From assembly GCF_000185385.1 (NCBI RefSeq), contig NZ_GL622296.1, positions 1,669,478-1,728,620 of the forward strand: a stretch of 59,143 bases of DNA, given 5' to 3'. Of the stretch, positions 9,667-17,441 are shown piece after piece. The notes beneath the pieces were generated by a model. It had not been told where the DNA came from, searched no databases, and saw only the letters and a list, made by a program, of their open reading frames with translations. A program made the position numbers and the translations under genes. This DNA is from Lachnoanaerobaculum saburreum DSM 3986 (GTDB lineage: Bacteria > Bacillota > Clostridia > Lachnospirales > Lachnospiraceae). How positions within the stretch are numbered: the first letter of the stretch is position 1; each line of letters opens with the position of its first letter.

Positions 9667-11229
9667 ATGTCATCCACAATACTTATGGCTGTCAGCACAT
9701 TTAACGGTAGAAATCACCCTAGAATGGAAAATGGAGATCAATTTCAAGGTGTAGGAAACGATGGAAAAGATATTATTATTGATGACTGTAAATCTCAAGG
9801 AGAAAGTATAGTTCGTTATTTTTTGAAGCGAATGCCTCCGGAAGATGAGGTGAATATTATAATGCTGTGCAGCAGGAAAACCTTAGAAATGGATGAAAAG
9901 AATGGGGATGATGGTAATGGCAAGATTCATAGTGCAGTATCGTATCTGAAGGAAAGAATTGATAAATCACCTGAAAAAGGAAAACATAAAATAAACTATC
10001 AGGTGATAAAACTATATAAGAATCAACTTCCAACTGAACATAGACTTCAGGAAGCAGATACTATTGATCCGTCTATTCCTTTGATACCGGCATCTAGGGA
10101 AGAGGAATGTTATTTTCCGGATGATGAATTGGGAGCTATTGCAATGGCAGCTGAGTTTATACGCAGTCAAAAGAATCAGGAAAAAAGATCTTTCAGATTA
10201 TATATTGATACTCATGGAGGACTAAGGGATGTAGTAATTGCTCTAGGTGCAGTTATCTCATTGTTATCAGTGGGAGAAGCAATAAGACCAAAGATGATAA
10301 TGGGTATAAATATGGCTTCAGGAAGAATAGAAGACCAAAGTGCTTCATTTAATATTTTCAGTTTTTTCTCAGGTATTAATGATTTTTTGCATTTTGGCAA
10401 TGCGGATGTATTATCAGAATACTTTGACAGCAAAAATGAGTTTTCATATCTAACAGGAGCAGATCCGGCTGTACAAAAGATAGCAAAGCAAACCATAGAG
10501 CATATGAAAAAGATTTCTTTGGGTGCACAGATGTCTGATCCTAAAGCATTTATTGAGGGTTTGAAAGAACTTGGAAACGAATTTCAAACCGGTGTAAGTG
10601 AAGATGGAAAGAGTATATTGAAAGGTACATCACTGGGAATCTTTGAGCAAAAAATAAAAGATGAATATGGTGATCTGCTAAAAGCCCCAAATATTTTGGA
10701 CCTTATTATCTGGTGTGTAAATAGAGGATTGATTCAACAGGCTCTTACATTTATAGAATCAATGTTGCCTTATTATTATAGAGAGAAAAAGATTTTGTAT
10801 TTTGATAATGAAGAACTGAAAGGTTTTGGAGAGGATGAATACAGTGCATTTAACAGATATTTGAATAAATTTAGGTTTGAAAAGCAAGATAGAGATAAAG
10901 AACCGGCTTTTTATGTATATCAAATGGTAGAGAAGGCCGGAACAAATACAGTATCATGGGCTAAACCCGGATCTAAAACTTTACTCCATTATCGTATAGA
11001 AAATGGTTGTTTGGAAGTAAAAAGTAAATGGATTCGTAAGGATAAAACCGGGAATATCTTATTATATGATTTTATTAAAAAAGTTGTACCTCTTTTGCAA
11101 AGCCATCGTACTTTGAAGATCATTCGCAATGTATTCAATCATGGAAACCCTGATTATAGAGTTAGTCTGACAAATCTAAAAAAACTTATAATAGACTATA
11201 TTTCAGATTTGAAGAAGTTAAAAAAATAG
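9667..11229 (+). CDS. CARF-HEPN ancillary ribonuclease, TM1812/Csx1-like (copy 2)
   Basis: The protein has 520 residues and is paralogous to the gene at 122-1678. It shares the DDCKSQGESIVRYFLK-type N-terminus. The CARF motif DTHGGLRD (181-188) is closer to the family consensus than the SHGGLRD of copy 1. The HEPN site is RNVFNH (487-492). The likely role is a cyclic-oligoadenylate-activated ribonuclease in type III immunity. The copies differ in the middle of the CARF region, where this one has an insert around residues 120-155, so they may respond to different ring sizes or differ in ring-nuclease ability. The start has GAGGGGG 11 bases upstream. Confidence 0.87.
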   Translation: MSSTILMAVSTFNGRNHPRMENGDQFQGVGNDGKDIIIDDCKSQGESIVRYFLKRMPPEDEVNIIMLCSRKTLEMDEKNGDDGNGKIHSAVSYLKERIDKSPEKGKHKINYQVIKLYKNQLPTEHRLQEADTIDPSIPLIPASREEECYFPDDELGAIAMAAEFIRSQKNQEKRSFRLYIDTHGGLRDVVIALGAVISLLSVGEAIRPKMIMGINMASGRIEDQSASFNIFSFFSGINDFLHFGNADVLSEYFDSKNEFSYLTGADPAVQKIAKQTIEHMKKISLGAQMSDPKAFIEGLKELGNEFQTGVSEDGKSILKGTSLGIFEQKIKDEYGDLLKAPNILDLIIWCVNRGLIQQALTFIESMLPYYYREKKILYFDNEELKGFGEDEYSAFNRYLNKFRFEKQDRDKEPAFYVYQMVEKAGTNTVSWAKPGSKTLLHYRIENGCLEVKSKWIRKDKTGNILLYDFIKKVVPLLQSHRTLKIIRNVFNHGNPDYRVSLTNLKKLIIDYISDLKKLKK

Positions 11230-11242
11230 AAAGAGAGGTATT

Positions 11243-11548
11243 TTGAATAAGCAGGATTTAATACAGTTTAGGATTGACAGGGATTTAAAAATTGATGCTG
11301 AAGATATTTGTAATCAGCTGGGAATTGATTTATCAACAGTTCTCAGAATGTGTCTAAAACAAATGGTTGCACAAAAAGGCATACCTTTTTCAGTACATTT
11401 ATCAAATCAGAGATATTTCTCTTCTGAAAATGATATAAATGATTTGAAAAGTAAGGATATAGAAAATAAATGTGAGAAAGGATTGGGAATAGACATTAGG
11501 GGAATAAACGAAGAAGTAGACAGTATCAGAAAAGAAAATAAAATATAG
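11243..11548 (+). CDS. RelB/DinJ-family antitoxin-like protein (no toxin partner)
   Basis: It starts at TTG 11243 after AAGAGAGGT, 13 bases beyond the second CARF-HEPN gene, and encodes 101 residues. The first half (IQFRIDRDLKIDAEDICNQL, then STVLRMCLKQMVAQKGIPF) matches the ribbon-helix-helix RelB/DinJ pattern, normally an antitoxin and DNA-binding autoregulator. The tail is short, charged and unrelated. No RelE/YafQ gene follows, since a terminator begins 12 bases later. It may be an orphan antitoxin or a repressor of the cas operon. That role is a guess. Confidence 0.72.
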   Translation: MNKQDLIQFRIDRDLKIDAEDICNQLGIDLSTVLRMCLKQMVAQKGIPFSVHLSNQRYFSSENDINDLKSKDIENKCEKGLGIDIRGINEEVDSIRKENKI

Positions 11549-11560
11549 ACAATATAAAAA

Positions 11561-11595
11561 GGCAGTAGTATCGAAATGGTACTACTGTCTTTTTT
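11561..11595. terminator. Bidirectional terminator between cas operon and array 1
   Basis: A 10-bp stem (GGCAGTAGTA paired with TACTACTGTC, one G-T pair) has a nine-base loop. It is followed by TTTTTT on the + strand and flanked by AAAAA on the left, giving TTTTT on the - strand. It should end both the + strand effector operon and the - strand transcript of array 1. Confidence 0.82.
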
Positions 11596-11644
11596 GTTGT
11601 TTAAAGGCAAAATAGAACCAACAGATATATCAAAATACCGGTTG

Positions 11645-12520
11645 GTTTTCATTCTTTATAGGTAAGGTACTTACATTCGGGAGCTTCAAAACAAAGAATC
11701 TGATATGTATAATCGTTTCAATTCCTTATAGGTAAGGTACTTACGCAGAGGCTAGAAGAAAAGATATAGAAGAGCAATTGTTTCAATTCCTTATAGGTAA
11801 GGTACTTACGAGAACTCGATAAGCATAAGAATGATAGATTTGTATCACCAGCTAATAGTTTCCATTCCTTATAGGTAAGGTACTTACCCGACAAAAGGCC
11901 GGAGATCCCAAGCAATAGACCTGAACCGAAGTTTCCATTCCTTATAGGTAAGGTACTTACTCTATAGCTGGAATAGTATTATGGATTACTTGGTGGAGGG
12001 ATTTGTTTCCATTCCTTATAGGTAAGGTACTTACTCGGTTGGTAGCCGACAGCACGAGGGTGCAGCTCGTAAAAGGTTTCCATTCCTTATAGGTAAGGTA
12101 CTTACATATTTTGAAAATATCAAAGCCAAGCTTAATTATAAGCACGTTTCCATTCCTTATAGGTAAGGTACTTACACAGTTATTAGAGAATACGAATCTG
12201 AGGGAATCGCAAGAGGTTTCCATTCCTTATAGGTAAGGTACTTACTTAATGGAAAAACTTTTAAAATTGATTTGATTGAGCAAAGGGCAAAAAAGTTTCC
12301 ATTCCTTATAGGTAAGGTACTTACGGAAAAGTTTGTACGTTAATAAGGAGGGACGTATGGTTTCCATTCCTTATAGGTAAGGTACTTACCAAGTACTATC
12401 CAGCAGGCTTTGTCTACTTGAATTGTTTCCATTCCTTATAGGTAAGGTACTTACTAAATCAGATTGGAATCACTGCTATGCAGCTTATTCGTTTCCATTC
12501 CTTATAGGTAAGGTACTTAC
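11645..12520 (-). CRISPR. CRISPR array 1: 13 repeats of 30 bp, 12 spacers
   Basis: The 30-bp repeat reads GTTTCCATTCCTTATAG then GTAAGGTACTTAC on the + strand. Repeats start at 11645, 11715, 11780, 11858, 11931, 12005, 12076, 12146, 12216, 12295, 12360, 12425 and 12491. Spacers are 35-49 bp. The array is read on the - strand: the leader lies to the right, and the degenerate repeat at 11645 (two substitutions) marks the old end at the left. On the - strand the repeat has a CCTTA/TAAGG stem and ends in ATGGAAAC, the usual type III 8-nt handle. Repeats 2 and 3 share one substitution that gives ATTGAAAC. Confidence 0.97.
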
Positions 12521-12971
12521 AACTGCATTTAAGCCGTTGTGATAGGTAAAAACTCTTGTTTTGACCTAAAACTATTGTATTACAGGCTAAAAAGTCTGTC
12601 AATCTATTTTTAAGAATGGCTTAAAATGGGACTTTTCAGGGTGTCGTGATTGTATACAATCAGTGACAGACTTTTTTTCTTTATTGCATGAAAAGAGTAA
12701 TTGTAAGTATTGTTTTAAAAATAAGTATATTAAAGCAAAAATATAGCACTATTTCGAATAAAATCCGTTTAAAACAGTAAACTTATATTAAAAACACTTA
12801 ACAAGAACTTATATATCAAGATATGATAAAAATTAATCAAATAATGTAATTACAAACACATACTATAGTATGAATATGTAATTACATATTTAAAAGCAAA
12901 AATAGAGGGCGACAGACTTTTTATTCTATAATGATTCGTACATAAAAAATAGGAGAAAATCAATGCCCCTG
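12521..12971 (-). promoter_or_regulatory. Leader of CRISPR array 1
   Basis: This 451-bp gene-free stretch between array 1 and the end of the RT-cas1 gene matches the leader of array 2. The 20 bases touching the repeat (AACTGCATTTAAGCCGTTGT) are identical, and 12589-12680 is nearly so. The outer part has drifted and is very AT-rich. It holds the array promoter, a 16-bp perfect palindrome (12647-12662) inside a longer imperfect one, and three further copies of the TGACAGACTTTTT motif (12589-12601 inverted, 12664-12676, 12911-12922 in degenerate form). Confidence 0.85.
12574..12602 (-). promoter_or_regulatory. Promoter of CRISPR array 1
   Basis: Read on the - strand, TTGACA (12602-12597) is followed after exactly 17 bases by TACAAT (12579-12574). 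This near-perfect sigma-70 type promoter would start transcription about 45 bases before the first repeat. The same arrangement with the same spacing occurs in the leader of array 2. Confidence 0.85.
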
Positions 12972-14891
12972 CTAGTTGTACTTAAATGGCTTGTATTTTT
13001 CATCATAGCAGACAAGCCGAAATATTTTATGAATTTCTTCACGAATTCTGGTGTCATAGGTTCGTGGCTTATTTTCTTCAGTCTGCTTTTGGTAGACTTT
13101 ATTTTCAAGTTCATTTATAAAAATTTGTTTTCCTTCTTTGTTAAGATAGATTCCACCATCTTCAGTCTTTTCAAAATGTTCAGATGCATGAATCATATGA
13201 CGATTTATTATAGTAAATATTGCCCGATCTACAATTAACGGTTTAAATAAATCTGCAATGTCAAGGTTTAAAGACTGATTTCTTCTATTGGTGGCATGGA
13301 CAAATCCTATACGAATATCCAAAGAAGTTTTTTGAATCTCTGTAGCTATACGATTGTATAAAAATACATTTCCAAAACTTATCAATGCATTAAGAGGGTC
13401 TTTAGGAGGGCGTCTTGTTCTTTTAGTAAATTCAAATGCCGGATCACATATAATTTCATGGAAAAGGCTGTAGTACAATTGTCTGGCTCTTGCTTCTATT
13501 GTCAAAAGCATTACTATATTAGTTGCTTCATTCATTGCAGTTATATACTCTGAAAAAGAGGTGATTCCATCTTTTAGATTCTCACTTGAATGATGCCTTT
13601 CGTAATACTTAAGGTTGGAGCGCATATTGTGAAGGGAAGCTATCTCAAGCTTCCTAGCGATAAGTTTTCTCTTTTCATCATCTAAATATATTGCTGCCTG
13701 CTTCAACATTGTAAGTCCGCCATGCAGGCTTTCAGGTGGAGAAAAGGTACCTGCAAGTTCACCGTATTTATCGAAAATATTTACACAAATCTTTTTATTC
13801 CCCACATATTTAAAAAAATCCGAAGAAAATATGACGGAAGTATAGACATTCAGACTTTCTGTAGCCTCTACAGGAAGATACTTTTTTCCACGATCATTTT
13901 CAAAGAGTAGTGTAAAATCTTTTCTATTTAATATTCCATTATTGATAATGTGGTAGTTTCTATCTACTCTTTGAATAGCAGTAGTACTCCAATGTTGATA
14001 TATTTGTGGCGGTGCTTTTTTCTTCTTGATTGCAAGAATCTGATGTTCCTTTTTATTTTTGGTAAAGCTGTAGCCTAGGTAATTTTGTTTAATTCCCTCA
14101 TATATTCCACTTTTTTGCGGATTTATATCCATTTCCAAATCATTTTTCAAAATGTCATATACTTTTGTATAGGTTTCTTTTGCTTCTTCAAAACTTGCAA
14201 AGAACATCGCAATATCATCACAGTAGCGACAAAATGAAACATGCATTGACTCAAGTTGCGTGTCCAAAAGTGAGAGATATAAATTTCCAAGAAAAGGGCT
14301 AATGGGAGAACCTTGCAAAATCCCTTTGCTTTTTGTTTTTATCACATTCTCCTCTGATATTCTACAGTATAAAAGATTATGAAAAAGAGAGAGAAGAACA
14401 TTATCATCAATAATTCGTTTCAAGATCATTTCAAGCCTATCTATAGGTATTGAGTCAAAATAATGCTTTATATCGATTATAGCGACTCTAGTTAGTCCAG
14501 TATTTAGATTGTTTGCAAAAGTTGCCACAGCCTTATCTACTCCAAGTCCGGGACGAAAGGCAAAGCTCGAGGATGAAAATATTGAATCATAATATTTTTC
14601 CAAGGAAGTTGCAAGGCAACGCAAGACAAGGCGGTCAATACTGTTAAAGGAAGATATAGAACGCCTTTTTCCTGTATAATTTACGATTTCATAGATTTGA
14701 ACAATTCCGGGTTTGTACTTTCCTTTTCGCAGTAAAGAAAGATATCGCTCTCCATTAATATTCCAATCATCTCTTAATTCAGAAAGATAGAGCCCGTCTA
14801 TTCCACAAGTATCTTTCTTTGTGGAAAGATGGTCTAGAGCCTCTTCAATCTGTTCGGAAATAAAAATATCTTCCATCGTAAGCTTTTTCAT
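12972..14891 (-). CDS. cas1: Reverse transcriptase-Cas1 fusion
   Basis: The protein has 639 residues. Residues about 1-290 form a group II intron-like reverse transcriptase: SFNSIDRLVLRCLA (81-94), FAFRPGLGVDKAV (110-122), IIDIKHYFDSIP with D140 (138-149), GILQGSPISPFLGNLYLSLLD (190-210) and the catalytic YCDD (223-226). Residues about 340-639 are Cas1: EARARQLYY with E466, FVHATNRRNQSLNLDIAD with H532, D544 and D547. All active-site residues are present in both halves. No Cas6 domain precedes the RT. Known RT-Cas1 proteins integrate spacers from RNA as well as DNA. It lies 8 bases after cas2 and is transcribed against the effector operon. Confidence 0.95.
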   Translation of the reverse strand: MKKLTMEDIFISEQIEEALDHLSTKKDTCGIDGLYLSELRDDWNINGERYLSLLRKGKYKPGIVQIYEIVNYTGKRRSISSFNSIDRLVLRCLATSLEKYYDSIFSSSSFAFRPGLGVDKAVATFANNLNTGLTRVAIIDIKHYFDSIPIDRLEMILKRIIDDNVLLSLFHNLLYCRISEENVIKTKSKGILQGSPISPFLGNLYLSLLDTQLESMHVSFCRYCDDIAMFFASFEEAKETYTKVYDILKNDLEMDINPQKSGIYEGIKQNYLGYSFTKNKKEHQILAIKKKKAPPQIYQHWSTTAIQRVDRNYHIINNGILNRKDFTLLFENDRGKKYLPVEATESLNVYTSVIFSSDFFKYVGNKKICVNIFDKYGELAGTFSPPESLHGGLTMLKQAAIYLDDEKRKLIARKLEIASLHNMRSNLKYYERHHSSENLKDGITSFSEYITAMNEATNIVMLLTIEARARQLYYSLFHEIICDPAFEFTKRTRRPPKDPLNALISFGNVFLYNRIATEIQKTSLDIRIGFVHATNRRNQSLNLDIADLFKPLIVDRAIFTIINRHMIHASEHFEKTEDGGIYLNKEGKQIFINELENKVYQKQTEENKPRTYDTRIREEIHKIFRLVCYDEKYKPFKYN

Positions 14892-14899
14892 AAGATATC

Positions 14900-15160
14900 T
14901 CAGATGATGTTCCCATGGTACACCTGTTTTCCAATGCTTTCTTTTTTGGAATATCGAAGTGTTTCCAGAGAATAGATATTAATGCAGTCCTCGGAAACGT
15001 TCACGATTCTTTTTAGTTCTTCTTTTAGGTGTTTTAATCGTCCTGGTGTAATAAGCCCTTCGAACACTGAACGTTGCTCATGTGTAAGGTATTTTCGGAT
15101 GGTTTTCATCACCTTGGGATCTCGCTTAGCCTTAACATCATATGTGATAATGACGAACAT
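14900..15160 (-). CDS. cas2: Cas2 adaptation subunit
   Basis: The protein has 86 residues. MFVIITYDVKAKRDPKVMKTIRKYL is a classic Cas2 N-terminus, with D8 as the family's conserved aspartate, followed by HEQRSVFEGLITPGRLKHL and a short C-terminal strand. Cas2 forms the dimer at the centre of the Cas1-Cas2 integrase. The start follows AAGGAGGAAGAG. It precedes RT-cas1 by 8 bases, so the two are co-transcribed. The start codon lies only 51 bases from the last, degenerate repeat of array 2, which is read in the same direction. Confidence 0.95.
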   Translation of the reverse strand: MFVIITYDVKAKRDPKVMKTIRKYLTHEQRSVFEGLITPGRLKHLKEELKRIVNVSEDCINIYSLETLRYSKKESIGKQVYHGNII

Positions 15161-15211
15161 CTCTTCCTCCTTGTATTTTGATTTTAGTATTCCAACCTGG
15201 TGAATATAGGT

Positions 15212-16229
15212 TGTAGTACTCCTTATAGGTAAGGTACTTACAACTCATCATAGCCATATACCATTTGCTATACTAGTTTCCATTCCTTATAGGTAAGGTA
15301 CTTACAGGCCTGGATCTTCGCTGGGGCGTCTGGACTTGGAAAAGTTTCCATTCCTTATAGGTAAGGTACTTACCTGAAGCGGGACGATAATGTCGCCGTG
15401 GAAGTGGGTTTCCATTCCTTATAGGTAAGGTACTTACCTTGTTCTCGCAAGGGCGATCCCGTGAACAACGGAGTTTCCATTCCTTATAGGTAAGGTACTT
15501 ACAAAACCACTCGCCGGACTCAAGTACACAGTTAAATTCGTTATACCGTTTCCATTCCTTATAGGTAAGGTACTTACGAATCAGAAAATGCAATCAATAA
15601 TGTACAGCTTAATTCATTAGTTTCCATTCCTTATAGGTAAGGTACTTACTGTAATAAAGACTGACAGTGATAAAGCAATTGTGTATTGTGATGGCAGGTT
15701 TCCATTCCTTATAGGTAAGGTACTTACGATGCTCTGTTGATACCACCTCCCATAGAGTACATAGGTTTCCATTCCTTATAGGTAAGGTACTTACCCTCCA
15801 AACAATGGTTTTAGTAATCTTGGTTCAAAAAAATACATGATGTTTCCATTCCTTATAGGTAAGGTACTTACAAACACTTCCTCTCAAGAGCAAGGAGATC
15901 AGACCGAGCAGGCTCGTTTCCATTCCTTATAGGTAAGGTACTTACTTCGCACTGGCTGATGGAATGTTTGCGGAGGCAGGTAACGTTTCCATTCCTTATA
16001 GGTAAGGTACTTACGCTCTCAGTAGTTATTTTGCATATTTACCAACAAGACTTGGATTTGTTTCCATTCCTTATAGGTAAGGTACTTACGGAGAAACTGA
16101 CCAATATTTTGATGAAGGTATGGGTGGATGGGTTTCGTTTCCATTCCTTATAGGTAAGGTACTTACGGATCAGTCTCATCAGAATGTGACGGTCGACCAG
16201 TTTCCATTCCTTATAGGTAAGGTACTTAC
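15212..16229 (-). CRISPR. CRISPR array 2: 15 repeats of 30 bp, 14 spacers
   Basis: It has the same 30-bp repeat as array 1. Starts are 15212 (degenerate in its + strand 5' third), 15276, 15344, 15408, 15473, 15548, 15620, 15698, 15765, 15842, 15916, 15985, 16060, 16137 and 16200. Spacers are 33-48 bp. The leader is at the right, the worn repeat is at the left next to cas2, and reading is on the - strand. Some spacers, such as those in 15306-15343 and 15438-15472, are visibly richer in G and C than the host DNA, consistent with foreign origin. Confidence 0.97.
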
Positions 16230-16282
16230 AACTGCATTTAAGCCGTTGTAATATGGGAAAGCCCTCGCTTTGTGCTAAATTT

Positions 16283-16311
16283 ATTGTAGTACAGGTGAAA
16301 AAGTCTGTCAA
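16283..16311 (-). promoter_or_regulatory. Promoter of CRISPR array 2
   Basis: On the - strand TTGACA (16311-16306) and TACAAT (16288-16283) are separated by exactly 17 bases. Transcription would begin near 16276, about 46 bases ahead of the first repeat. Position, spacing and sequence equal those in leader 1. The -35 box is part of the repeated TGACAGACTTTTT motif. Confidence 0.87.
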
Positions 16312-16345
16312 TCTATTTTTAAGAATGGCTTAAAATGGTGCTTTT

Positions 16346-16383
16346 AAGTCTGTCACTGATTGTATACAATCAGTGACAGACTT
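16346..16383. repeat. Perfect 38-bp palindrome in CRISPR leader 2
   Basis: The left half AAGTCTGTCACTGATTGTA is followed directly by its exact reverse complement. It lies 34 bases upstream of the -35 box of the array promoter and ends in TTTTT on the + strand. It could be an operator for a dimeric regulator, a cruciform, or a terminator of rightward transcripts. Leader 1 keeps the inner 16 bp perfectly, but its left arm carries a one-base deletion and changes. Confidence 0.9.
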
Positions 16384-16689
16384 TTTGATCTTAATGAGCA
16401 AAAGTGCTCTTTGTAAATATTGTATAATAAATGCAGTATTTAAAATTATATAATATACTTTTTTGAAGTAAAATATGCTTAAAATATTAAATCTACATCC
16501 GAAATAGCTCTACAGAGGTTTTGTATCATATTATTATAAAAAATAAGATAAAGAAGAACATGCAATATACATGCATAACCCATACCATAATATGTGTTTG
16601 TAATACATATCCGTAAAGTAAAAGTAGAGATTGACAGACTTTTTCACTAAATATATATAAATGGCATGAGTATATGAAGTTCATACATT

Positions 16690-17100
16690 TTATATTTCTA
16701 TAGGCTTCCCAAGCGACATAAATGAAAATATACCTACTGCAAGCTCGACATCGTCCTGATCTTTTACAGATATACTGTAGACAGAGATTTTCTTTCCTTT
16801 CTTTATTTCTGTGGCTGTAGCATAAAGCTCTTTTGTATTTATCCCTGCACGCAGATAATGAAAGTTTCCATCTATTGTAGTAACATGTATTCCATAGGAA
16901 CTTGCAGCGGCACCACCTACAATATCAGCAATAGTATAAAGACAACCTCCGTGTAATGAACTTATTGGGTTTAAAAATTCTTTTTTGACTTTCATTGTGG
17001 CTTTGGCATAGCCGTTTGAAAGCTCGGTAAGTTCTATACCAAGCAATTTTGCAAAGTTGTTGTTCATATTTCGAAATGATTTCAATTTTTCAAAATCCAT
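16690..17100 (-). CDS. PaaI-type hotdog thioesterase
   Basis: The protein has 136 residues with one hotdog domain. NPISSLHGGCLYTIADIVGGAA (about 42-63) carries the HGG motif and following helix of the PaaI/YdiI group, which hydrolyse acyl-CoA or aryl-CoA thioesters in the cytoplasm. The substrate cannot be told. The start follows TTAAGGAGAATC. It is a single gene, divergent from the AAA+ gene and ending at the leader of array 2. It is not expected to belong to the CRISPR system. Confidence 0.85.
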   Translation of the reverse strand: MDFEKLKSFRNMNNNFAKLLGIELTELSNGYAKATMKVKKEFLNPISSLHGGCLYTIADIVGGAAASSYGIHVTTIDGNFHYLRAGINTKELYATATEIKKGKKISVYSISVKDQDDVELAVGIFSFMSLGKPIEI

Positions 17101-17441
17101 GATTGATTCTCCTTAAATTTATTCTAATGATTATATAACAAAATATATTATATAAAAAGTACCTCTTGTATTAACGCTAGATTTGTGCTAGCATAAGTAG
17201 GTGAAGTTTACTTGGTTTATTTTTTAGCCATTGTTTTTGAGAAGAGTCGTATTACCTAGGGGGTAGTGCGTCAATTTTAAAAGCAATGGCTTTTTGCTGT
17301 GCTTTTTTGTACCTTGAAAATCAAATCCGCAGATGCAAATGATGGTAGACCGGGGAAGTATGCGATGACAGACAGTGAGCATGCCAAGGAATAGTCATTG
17401 TAGACTGCGACTTTAATAAAACAAAAAAGTGAGGTGTAGCA
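17101..17441. other. Intergenic region with a structured, terminator-like element
   Basis: This 341-bp gap lies between divergent genes. AGCCATTG (17226-17233) pairs with CAATGGCT (17284-17291), which is followed by TTTT and, further on, another T-run. Inside the loop, GTATTACC and GGTAGTGC form a second 8-bp stem (two G-T pairs) around TAGGG. This could be the leader RNA or attenuator of the downstream AAA+ gene, or a small RNA with its terminator. I do not recognise a known riboswitch. The remaining 150 bases to the start codon are less AT-rich and show no clear feature. Confidence 0.5.

Larger units (their letters stand above)
16230..16689 (-). promoter_or_regulatory. Leader of CRISPR array 2
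   Basis: This 460-bp gene-free stretch lies between the array and the thioesterase gene. The first 155 bases are highly similar to the leader of array 1. It contains the array promoter, a perfect 38-bp palindrome (16346-16383), and copies of TGACAGACTTTTT at 16298-16310 (inverted), in both palindrome arms, and at 16632-16644. The outermost pair bounds a 347-bp segment with 20-bp inverted ends. Confidence 0.85.

Noticed and set aside
12963-13238. A hydrophobic + strand reading frame opposite the end of RT-cas1.
   Set aside because: It is fully antisense to the Cas1 domain, whose motifs are intact. There is no ribosome site that fits.
15273-15593. An open reading frame with repeated KYLTYKEWK.
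   Set aside because: The repeated peptide is the translation of CRISPR repeats. Similar frames at 11718-11915, 11957-12223 and 16039-16311 are explained the same way.
16631-16659. A possible + strand promoter, TTGACA-N17-TATATA, at the right edge of leader 2.
   Set aside because: It would only produce RNA antisense to the thioesterase gene. Leader 1 lacks a TTGACA at the equivalent place, so it is more likely a by-product of the inverted motif.
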